From an uncultured Coriobacteriaceae bacterium (GTDB lineage: Bacteria; Actinomycetota; Coriobacteriia; Coriobacteriales; Atopobiaceae): a stretch of 5,566 nucleotides of DNA. The notes under the pieces are model-generated. The model made no database searches. It saw nothing but the letters and a program-made list of their open reading frames with translations, and was not told where the DNA came from. The stretch covers positions 1 to 5,566 of the forward strand of contig USBN01000062.1 in the NCBI GenBank assembly GCA_900552935.1, given 5' to 3'. The position numbers were made by a program, and so were the translations under genes. Shown in pieces: positions 1-5,549 of this stretch (the stretch's first letter is position 1; the number at the start of each line of letters is the position of its first letter).

Positions 1-2000
1 TCGCTTTTAAGTCCGCCATCGCGGTCTCGGCGCTGGCGGGCATTCTCGCCATCGCCCCTGCGGTCGCCTCGGCAGATGTCGTCTCTGATCTCTACGGGGC
101 CGAGTACGATCGCGTCGCCGTCCTCGAAGCCGGCGACAGCAGCTTCGAGCCCGAGGCTGCCGCTGCCGACGATACCGCCGCCGGCGACTCCGATGCGGGC
201 GTCATGCTCCTCGATGCCGACCAGGTCGCGAGGTCCCTGTCCCCGCGCAACGTCTCTCCCGAGATGCTCTACTTCTGCAGGTGGGAGAGCGGCCAGAACT
301 ACGACCAGGGTCTCAGCTGGGGCGATGGCTATCACGCCATGGGCTACTTCCAGTTCGACAACCGCTATGACCTCGGGCCCTTCCTCTATTCGGTCTACAG
401 CTATAACCCCACCAAGTACTCGGCGCTCAAGGTCCTCGGCGACAAGTACGGGTGGAACGTGAACCGGGACACGAGGAAGGACGGTGACTTCACCGAGTTC
501 GGCAAGGACCTCAACGCCGCCTGGCACGCTTGCTACAACGCCGACCCGACTGAGTTCTCCGGCCTCCAGAACGACTGGGCCTATACGCAGTACTATGACA
601 GCAGCGACGGCATTCGCGGGAGCCTCGTCGAGCTGGGCATCAACATCGACGACCGCTCCGATTGCGTGAAGAGCCTCGTCTGGGGCATGGCCAACCTCTT
701 TGGCAAGGGCGGCGGCAAGTACGAGATCCGTAATGGCAACTACTGGGGTGCCATCTGGTTCATCAAGAACTCTGGTATCAATAGCTCCATGGATGACGAG
801 ACCCTCGTCACGACGCTGTGCGACTATGTCGTCAACAACGTCGCCAAGCGCTATCCGAGCCAGCCGCAGTATCACCAGGGCTGGCAGAACCGCTATCGTG
901 ACGAGAAAGCGCACTACCTCGCTGTTATTAAGGAGGCGGCTGCGAGCGACCGCAAGTCTCTTGACGCGCTGGCGGCTGCCAATCGCGATGCTATCGCTGA
1001 TGGCGCATACGTCATCAGAGCGCTCTGTTCCAGCAGGGCCGTTCTGGACGTTGCCCGTGCCAGCACCGCGAATGGCGCCAATGTTCGCATTTGGGAAGCG
1101 GATAACTCAAACAGCCAGCGTTGGATTGTGTCGCACGACTCCGCCGGCTACATCACCTTCACCAATGTGAAGTCGGGGAAGGTCCTCGAAGCCACTGGCA
1201 GTACGGCGGGCGAGGGCGTTAATGTTCAGCAATGGCAGGGGTCTGGCGCTTGGAACCAGAAGTGGATTGCCGTGCCTGACTCTCGCGGCGGCGTAACCCT
1301 GGTCTCCGCGCTACGCTCGAATCGCGCGCTCGATGTCGCCGGCGGCGCATCGGCGTCTGGCACGAACGTGCAGATTTGGACCACCAACGGCGGTGCTGCC
1401 CAGTCCTTCCAGTTCATGAGCGCCCATCTTGGGGTGTTCTCGGACGTTTTCGTCGACACCTCTCACGCAAATGACGTTGCCTGGCTTTACGAGCAAGGCA
1501 TCTCCACCGGCTTCGCCAACGGCGACGGCACGTTCGCCTTCCACCCCTACGACTCGGTCGCCCGCTGCGACATGGCGGCGTTCCTGTACCGCATCGCCGG
1601 GTCGCCCGCCTACGAGGCCCCCGCGACCTCGCCCTTCTCCGACGTCACGCCCAGCACGCCGCACTACCGCGAGATCTGCTGGCTCGCCGAGAGCGGCGTC
1701 TCCCGCGGCTACGGCGACGGGACCTTCCGCCCCTACGCCACGGTGGTCAGGCAGGACATGGCGGCGTTCCTCCGCAGGCTGAGCTCCTGGGCCGGCCACG
1801 ACGTCTCCGGCGTCGGCCCGAGCCCGTTCAGCGACGTCCGCGACGACGACGAGGCCAACCACGCCGACGACGTCTGCTGGCTCGCCGCCAACGGCGTGTC
1901 CGCCGGCTTCCCGGACGGCACCTTCGGCGGGATGCGCGACGTCGCGCGCTGCGACATGGCCGCGTTCCTGCGCAGGATGAGCGACAAGGGCCTCGTGTAG
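1..2000 (+). CDS. Secreted probable peptidoglycan hydrolase with ricin-type lectin and three SLH-like repeats (5' partial)
   Basis: The reading frame is open from position 3 to the TAG at 1998-2000, giving 665 visible residues, and no start codon precedes the signal peptide, so the gene begins upstream. The Met at 204 is internal. Codons 3-74 encode a hydrophobic export segment ending PAVASA, with predicted cleavage before DV at 75, as in the next gene. After a short acidic, Ala-rich linker comes a domain at about 243-945 with the motifs CRWESGQ (Glu at 285-287), SWGDGYHAMGYFQFDNRYDL and VKSLVWGMANLFG. These resemble the chitosanase/lysozyme-like muramidase fold found in some VgrG-type and Gram-positive wall hydrolases, with the early Glu as the likely catalytic acid. 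This family call is by motif memory and only moderately sure. A beta-trefoil follows (1008-1418; QRW, QKW, QSF), then three SLH-like repeats (1437-1979) that probably hold the protein to the wall. The expected location is the outer cell wall. The codon style changes sharply at 1497. Confidence 0.85.
   Translation, partial: AFKSAIAVSALAGILAIAPAVASADVVSDLYGAEYDRVAVLEAGDSSFEPEAAAADDTAAGDSDAGVMLLDADQVARSLSPRNVSPEMLYFCRWESGQNYDQGLSWGDGYHAMGYFQFDNRYDLGPFLYSVYSYNPTKYSALKVLGDKYGWNVNRDTRKDGDFTEFGKDLNAAWHACYNADPTEFSGLQNDWAYTQYYDSSDGIRGSLVELGINIDDRSDCVKSLVWGMANLFGKGGGKYEIRNGNYWGAIWFIKNSGINSSMDDETLVTTLCDYVVNNVAKRYPSQPQYHQGWQNRYRDEKAHYLAVIKEAAASDRKSLDALAAANRDAIADGAYVIRALCSSRAVLDVARASTANGANVRIWEADNSNSQRWIVSHDSAGYITFTNVKSGKVLEATGSTAGEGVNVQQWQGSGAWNQKWIAVPDSRGGVTLVSALRSNRALDVAGGASASGTNVQIWTTNGGAAQSFQFMSAHLGVFSDVFVDTSHANDVAWLYEQGISTGFANGDGTFAFHPYDSVARCDMAAFLYRIAGSPAYEAPATSPFSDVTPSTPHYREICWLAESGVSRGYGDGTFRPYATVVRQDMAAFLRRLSSWAGHDVSGVGPSPFSDVRDDDEANHADDVCWLAANGVSAGFPDGTFGGMRDVARCDMAAFLRRMSDKGLV
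960..1415 (+). repeat. Linker plus beta-trefoil module, copy A (gene 1)
   Basis: This 152-residue unit starts with the predicted helical linker LDALAAANRDAIADGAY and continues into a full three-part ricin-type trefoil. It aligns without gaps to the copy at 2821-3276 in the next gene. A hand alignment of the trefoil part gives about 60% identical residues. The alpha and gamma subrepeats keep the LDV aspartate that contacts sugar in ricin-type lectins, while the beta subrepeat has LEA instead. Confidence 0.8.
1437..1979 (+). repeat. Three SLH-like repeats at the C-terminus of gene 1
   Basis: Three units lie at 1437-1595, 1635-1781 and 1827-1979. Each begins FSDV, carries a central 'WL.E.G.S.GF/GY..GDGTF' or similar stretch and ends '(C/Q)DMAAFL.R(I/L/M)'. 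The ends are nearly identical in DNA as well. This is the S-layer-homology pattern, in the variant I associate with Coriobacteriia surface proteins. SLH domains classically bind secondary wall polymers non-covalently, so an anchoring role is inferred. The usual SLH TRAE motif is replaced by VARCD or VVRQD, so the ligand may differ. Confidence 0.8.
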
Positions 2001-2077
2001 ACCTGGCCGCGCCGAGCTGCTGCCTAGCGCTCCAAGCGGCGGCATCCCGTATAGACCCCCGTCACCGACCTTTATTG

Positions 2078-2108
2078 CCACCCTGGACGCGGCTTGCGCC
2101 CAGGGTGG
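2078..2108 (+). terminator. GC-rich hairpin after gene 1, probable terminator
   Basis: CCACCCTGG at 2078-2086 pairs perfectly with CCAGGGTGG at 2100-2108. After one A.C mismatch, three more pairs (CGC/GCG) close a five-base loop (GGCTT). The hairpin lies 78 nt past the stop of gene 1 and 58 nt before gene 2. The bases after it (TATCGTTACTG) are not a proper U tract, so it is either a weak intrinsic terminator or an RNA-stabilising hairpin. Confidence 0.55.
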
Positions 2109-2157
2109 TATCGTTACTGCTAGCTATACCTGTTAGTTGGCTTAAAACGCGATCGTT

Positions 2158-2163
2158 GGGGGT
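2158..2163 (+). promoter_or_regulatory. Probable ribosome binding site of the L,D-transpeptidase gene
   Basis: GGGGGT lies three bases before the ATG at 2167. It matches the GGAGGT consensus except for one A to G change, which still allows a G.U pair with 16S rRNA. The close spacing suggests modest initiation strength. It supports 2167 as the start, as does the good signal peptide that begins there. Confidence 0.45.
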
Positions 2164-2166
2164 CCC

Positions 2167-5043
2167 ATGCGCTCTTTACGCCCAGCCGTGCTCAAGTCGC
2201 TCACCGCTGCCTCCGTGGTGGCATGCGTCCTTGCTCTCGTCCTCGCCCCTGCGCCTGCCTCGGCGGATGTCAACGAGTCGCTCGACGCTCAGGTCGGCGC
2301 CAGCGGCGACGCCCCCGTGACGGGCGATTCACAGCCCATAGCCACGCGCGAGGCCCTCGACGCACTCGCCGATGCCAACCGTGCCACCATCGCCGACGGC
2401 ACCTATGCCATCAAGGCGCTTTGCTCTGATGGTAGCGTTCTGGATGTCGAGGGTTCGAGCGCAAGCTCCGGCGCTAACGTCCGCATTAGCGATGCCACGT
2501 CGCTTGATAGTCAGTGCTGGACTGTTTCGCACGACGCGGCGGGTTACGTCACCCTCACCAACGTCGGGAGTGAAAAGGTCCTCGCTGTCACGTGGGGCAC
2601 CGCCAACAAGGGCGATAACGTTGAGCAGCGCGATGCCACCGACACCCTGAACCAGAAGTGGATCGCGATCCCCGACTCCAACGGCGGCGTGAAGCTCGTC
2701 TCCGCGCTTCGCTCCGGCCGCGTCCTGTCCGTGGACGGCACCAACGTCCAAATCTGGAGCACCAGCGATGACGCCTCGCAGTCCTTCTCGTTCGAGCCTG
2801 CCAAGACGTGGCGCCAGACCCTCGATGACCTCGCGGACGCCAATCGCGCTACCATCGCGGACGGCACCTATGCCATCAGGCCATTTTGCGCCAATAGGGG
2901 AGTCCTCGACGTAAGCGGCGGTAGCGCCGCGAATGGCGCCAACGTGCAGATTTGGGATTCCAACATGGGCGGCCAGCAGCACTGGACCGTCTCGCATGAC
3001 GCGGCGGGCTACGTCACACTCACCAACGTCGGCTCGGGTAAGGTCCTCGCCACCGCAACGAGCGGCGGCGCGAAGGGTGACAACGTCCAGCAGTGGCAGG
3101 ACAACGGAGCCTGGAACCAGAAGTGGGTCGCGGTACCCGCCTCTAACGGCGGCGTGACGCTCGTTTCCGCGGTTCGCCCCGACCGTGTGCTTGACGTCAA
3201 TCGCGGGCTGTCGGCGAATGGCACCAACATACAGATCTGGAGCGCTAGCGGTGGTGCCCCGCAGACCTTCGAATTCGTCAACGCACGTCCCAGCGTGCCG
3301 GCGAGCGATGAAGGGCTCATTGACGAGAGCGCATGGTATGACATCATTCCGGAGTGCGCCCCGGGTATGGCGCTCGACGTGTATGGAGCCTCGAGGCGCG
3401 CCGGCGCCAATATCGATTCATGGTATGCGAACGGCACGCTGGGCCAGGCGTTCCGTTTCGAGCGCCACGACGGCTACTACCTCGTCATCAACGCGGGTTC
3501 GGGCCTTGCGTTTAACGTGGAGAGCCCCGACGTCCTCCCTGGTGCTAACGTCGCGCAGCAGCCTGCGGATGCTTCGAAGGCCTGCAGGCTCTTCTCCCTC
3601 CGCTCGAACGGTGACGGAACGGTCTCTCTCGTCAATAAGGCGACGGGACTCGCGCTCAACGTGTCTGGAGGCTCGGCTGCCGCTGGGACCAACGTTGACG
3701 CTTGGAGGATAGATAGGACGGCCACTCAGCGCTTCAGGCTCGTGAAAAGAGACCGTCTTGTTTCTGCCGGGGTCTACTCTATTACCTTTGCGACGGACTC
3801 AACCCTCGCAATCGATCTGGCAAACAGCTCTGTTGAAGACAGTGCAAAGATACTTGCCTGGCGCGCGTCGGGCGACCCAAACCAGAGGTGGTACATCGCG
3901 CCAGTTGAGGCCCAAGGTAACGATGTCTACACGATTGAGTCGGCGTGCTCCTCCAAGCGCCTTGCTGCGGTCAACGGCGGCGTCGCGCAGCGCCTTGCGG
4001 CGGATGACCCCTCGCAGTGGTGGAGGATCATCGTCGATTCCGGCGCGGTGTCGTTTGAGAGCGTCTCGAATCCCGGTAAGCGTCTCAACGCAAGCGTGGC
4101 TTTCGACTCTGCCGTGGGCCTCAGCCAGGCATCCACCTCTCCGACGCAATTGTTTGCGATTGCGCTTGCGAACACTAATCTGCCGTCGGGAATCTATCAT
4201 GTTCGCGCCGCATCGGACCCTGGCAAAGTTATCGATGTTGCGGGAAACTCCCATGAGAATCGCGCCAATGTACTGGCGTGGGATAACAATGGTGGCGGCA
4301 ACCAAAAATGGGACATTGTGCGCAATGCGGATGGAACCTATACGTTTAAGAACTGCTCGACGGGGAAGGTCCTCGATGTCGAGAGCGGCGTTGCGGCTGC
4401 CGGGAGGAATGTCCTGCAGTTTGCGGACAACGGGGGGAAGAACCAGCGCTGGAACATCGAGTATCGCGCGGGTGGCTACGTGATTTCCTCCGCGCTCGAC
4501 TCGTCTCTCGTTCTAACCATTGCCGGTGGCCCGTCTTCGGGTGCCAATGTCTGTATTGACGCTGATGCCGGCGCTCCTGGGCAGAGGTTCACGTTTGGTC
4601 GGACAACGTATCTCCCGCCCGAGCAGCAGGCGATGGCTCTGAAGGCGCAGGGCTATCACAGTGCGACTAACTGGCTGATCCTGGTCGACATTACCCAGAA
4701 CCGCGTGGGCATCTTTAACGGCAGCCTGGGCAGCTGGCATCTCGAGAACTTCTGGCTCTGCTCGTCCGGCGCCCCGAACACCCCGACCCGAGTCGGTCAG
4801 TTCACGGTTGGCAACAAGGGCTACTCGTTCGGTGAGGACCACGGCTACTCGTGCTACTACTGGACACAGTTCTACGCCGACTACCTGTTCCACTCCGTTA
4901 AGTACTACGCGGGAACGCGTCGGATTATGGACGGACGCCTTGGCATGAACATCTCAGCCGGTTGCGTCCGGATGCAGATTGACCAGGCTAAGTGGATTTA
5001 TGACAACATCCCGCGCGGCACTAAGGTTGTGGTTTATAGGTAA
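2167..5043 (+). CDS. Secreted L,D-transpeptidase (YkuD domain) with five ricin-type beta-trefoil lectin domains
   Basis: This is a 958-residue exported protein. The signal peptide is residues 1-33: a basic start (MRSLRPAVLK), a hydrophobic core, and the cleavage site PAPASA|DV. Five beta-trefoils follow at about 80-212, 235-372, 391-527, 537-667 and 677-811, then a YkuD domain at about 835-957. The YkuD signature is clear: NWLILVD at the start, TRVGQFTVG in the middle, His909-Ser910 in LFHS, and SAGCVRM with the nucleophile Cys933. Enzymes of this family cleave a tetrapeptide stem and form 3-3 peptidoglycan cross-links or attach proteins to the wall. The usual SHGC histidine is Ala931 here, while the catalytic His, Ser and Cys positions remain. 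The trefoils probably bind a wall or capsule glycan and position the enzyme, as no SLH, LPXTG or transmembrane anchor follows. The front two trefoils are close copies of the one in the upstream gene; the other three are more diverged. The enzyme call is firm, but the lectin ligand is unknown. Confidence 0.93.
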   Translation: MRSLRPAVLKSLTAASVVACVLALVLAPAPASADVNESLDAQVGASGDAPVTGDSQPIATREALDALADANRATIADGTYAIKALCSDGSVLDVEGSSASSGANVRISDATSLDSQCWTVSHDAAGYVTLTNVGSEKVLAVTWGTANKGDNVEQRDATDTLNQKWIAIPDSNGGVKLVSALRSGRVLSVDGTNVQIWSTSDDASQSFSFEPAKTWRQTLDDLADANRATIADGTYAIRPFCANRGVLDVSGGSAANGANVQIWDSNMGGQQHWTVSHDAAGYVTLTNVGSGKVLATATSGGAKGDNVQQWQDNGAWNQKWVAVPASNGGVTLVSAVRPDRVLDVNRGLSANGTNIQIWSASGGAPQTFEFVNARPSVPASDEGLIDESAWYDIIPECAPGMALDVYGASRRAGANIDSWYANGTLGQAFRFERHDGYYLVINAGSGLAFNVESPDVLPGANVAQQPADASKACRLFSLRSNGDGTVSLVNKATGLALNVSGGSAAAGTNVDAWRIDRTATQRFRLVKRDRLVSAGVYSITFATDSTLAIDLANSSVEDSAKILAWRASGDPNQRWYIAPVEAQGNDVYTIESACSSKRLAAVNGGVAQRLAADDPSQWWRIIVDSGAVSFESVSNPGKRLNASVAFDSAVGLSQASTSPTQLFAIALANTNLPSGIYHVRAASDPGKVIDVAGNSHENRANVLAWDNNGGGNQKWDIVRNADGTYTFKNCSTGKVLDVESGVAAAGRNVLQFADNGGKNQRWNIEYRAGGYVISSALDSSLVLTIAGGPSSGANVCIDADAGAPGQRFTFGRTTYLPPEQQAMALKAQGYHSATNWLILVDITQNRVGIFNGSLGSWHLENFWLCSSGAPNTPTRVGQFTVGNKGYSFGEDHGYSCYYWTQFYADYLFHSVKYYAGTRRIMDGRLGMNISAGCVRMQIDQAKWIYDNIPRGTKVVVYR
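2356..2793 (+). repeat. Linker plus beta-trefoil module, copy B (gene 2, first trefoil)
   Basis: This copy starts LDALADANRATIADGTY and is 146 residues long, exactly 18 nt shorter than copies A and C. The missing residues fall in the gamma subrepeat, where RVLSVDGTNVQIW replaces the longer form RVLDVNRGLSANGTNIQIW of copy C. The sugar-contact Asp is also changed there (Ser188). The alpha Asp93 is kept. The gamma site of this trefoil is therefore probably dead. Confidence 0.8.
2821..3276 (+). repeat. Linker plus beta-trefoil module, copy C (gene 2, second trefoil)
   Basis: This copy is 152 residues, the same length as copy A. It begins LDDLADANRATIADGTY. Its linker shares a 19-nt identical run (GACGGCACCTATGCCATCA) with copy B, and SHDAAGYVTLTNVGS is identical in protein. 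The alpha (Asp248) and gamma subrepeats keep the LDV aspartate, while the beta subrepeat reads VLATA. It points to duplication of the linker and trefoil as one block. Confidence 0.8.
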
Positions 5044-5103
5044 AGCTGCTGCGGTGCTTTGGGCGAAGATGTATCGAGCGCAACATGAAAAACTTGACGG
5101 CAT

Positions 5104-5122
5104 TCATGCATGAGATGCATGA
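5104..5122. repeat. Perfect inverted repeat that is also a tandem repeat (ATGCATGAG x2)
   Basis: TCATGCAT (5104-5111) and ATGCATGA (5115-5122) form an 8-bp stem with a GAG loop. Because ATGCAT is self-complementary, the same bases read as two tandem copies of ATGCATGAG (5106-5123). It lies 61 nt after the transpeptidase stop, is not GC-rich and is not followed by T residues. It is therefore a poor terminator and could be an operator-like site. TTGACG, a good -35-like hexamer, sits just upstream at 5094-5099, but I see no matching -10. Confidence 0.4.
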
Positions 5123-5153
5123 GGCGTAAGAATCACCGCTAATTTGGAGGATT

Positions 5154-5333
5154 ATGTTTTTGAGGTGTGAACATTTATTGGGTGCAGCGATGCGAATGAC
5201 CCTCTTGGTATTCGGTGCGTATCTTGCGTTCACCCTTTTTCTGTCCTTGGCGTTGCCCCTTTCTTTGACTATGCATGTAAAGCCAGCACCCAGGTTAAAT
5301 CTGTCATGGTTGTGCTTCCCATGTGTCTTTTAA
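5154..5333 (+). CDS. Small hydrophobic protein, 59 residues, hypothetical
   Basis: The ATG at 5154 is preceded by a good Shine-Dalgarno core, GGAGG at 5146-5150, though the gap of three bases is short. The frame ends at TAA 5331-5333. The product has one strong hydrophobic stretch at about residues 16-39 (TLLVFGAYLAFTLF onward), preceded by Arg residues, so it would be a single-pass membrane peptide. I do not recognise it. Only 4 nt after the stop a hairpin begins (5338-5375), which would suit a small stand-alone gene. The alternative is that it is the front of a longer membrane gene broken by a one-base deletion near 5236-5240 (see the pseudogene entry). Both readings are open. Confidence 0.35.
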   Translation: MFLRCEHLLGAAMRMTLLVFGAYLAFTLFLSLALPLSLTMHVKPAPRLNLSWLCFPCVF

Positions 5334-5337
5334 TTAT

Positions 5338-5375
5338 CGGCCTTGTTTTCTTTTTGGGTAGGAAAGGCAAGGCCG
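5338..5375 (+). terminator. Hairpin after the 59-residue ORF, possible terminator
   Basis: CGGCCTTG (5338-5345) pairs perfectly with CAAGGCCG (5368-5375). Two T.G wobbles and two T-A pairs extend the stem inward, leaving a T- and G-rich loop. It begins 4 nt past the stop codon at 5331-5333. The bases after it (TTGATACTGTTTTATG) contain only an interrupted T run, so termination would be inefficient. If 5154-5431 is really one coding unit, the hairpin would simply be coding sequence. Confidence 0.35.
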
Positions 5376-5458
5376 TTGATACTGTTTTATGTAGCGCTTG
5401 CGGTGGCGGAGCCTTATCGCTCTTGGAATAAAAGCTGTGACACAAAAAATCTGATGAG

Positions 5459-5485
5459 TTGCCTGGATATCAAGCCGCTTAAAAT
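5459..5485 (+). promoter_or_regulatory. Weak promoter candidate for the gene starting at 5550
   Basis: TAAAAT at 5480-5485 matches the -10 consensus in five of six places. TTGCCT at 5459-5464 keeps only the TTG of a -35 box, and the spacing of 15 is short. It lies in the only AT-rich patch before the next gene and would give a leader of nearly 60 nt. Support is weak. Confidence 0.3.
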
Positions 5486-5549
5486 GCATCAGTAGCCGTC
5501 GGACGCACGAACCCCGCGCCCGCAACAACACGCAACCTATGGAGCACCC

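Larger units (their letters stand above)
5154..5431 (+). pseudogene. Possible frameshifted small membrane-protein gene
   Basis: The frame from 5154 gives a hydrophobic segment up to about the T5 run at 5236-5240. The frame one base earlier is open from 5171 to the TAA at 5429-5431 and encodes a second hydrophobic segment, then a basic stop (VVLPMCLLIIGLVFFLGRKGK) and a tail with CSACGGG. Joining the two at the T run gives a two-helix protein of about 92 residues with positive charges after the second helix. In addition, the frame of the 5154 start is open upstream to an ATG at 5085 except for one TAA at 5127. This suggests a decaying gene or gene front. T-rich DNA gives hydrophobic translations in several frames by chance, so confidence is limited. 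No family is recognised. Confidence 0.35.

Noticed and set aside
204..206. ATG as the start of gene 1
   Set aside because: The frame stays open upstream to position 3 and encodes a clear signal peptide with an ASA|DV cleavage site, so the true start is outside the window.
1311..2081. Long open frame on the minus strand, 256 codons
   Set aside because: It is a shadow of the SLH cassette: codons that all end in G or C on the + strand remove stops in this antisense frame. The product is Val/Gly/Arg/Ala-rich with no domain.
2114..2148. Promoter for gene 2 (TATACC at 2125 or TAAAAC at 2143)
   Set aside because: Each matches only four of six -10 positions and neither has a -35 box at a usable distance.
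2329..2997. Minus-strand open frame, 222 codons
   Set aside because: It lies opposite the first two trefoils, its repeats mirror those of the lectin modules, and it has no recognisable domain or start signal.
5021..5233. Minus-strand open frame, 70 codons
   Set aside because: It overlaps the end of the transpeptidase gene and the hairpin repeat, and the translation has no recognisable features.
5233..5243. Programmed -1 frameshift site at the T5 run
   Set aside because: The in-frame codons ACC CTT TTT CTG do not form a canonical X XXY YYZ heptamer, and no clear stimulatory structure follows closely.
5334..5531. Minus-strand open frame, 65 codons
   Set aside because: The product is rich in Arg and Lys with no domain or convincing ribosome binding site, and it crosses the promoter candidate before the next gene.
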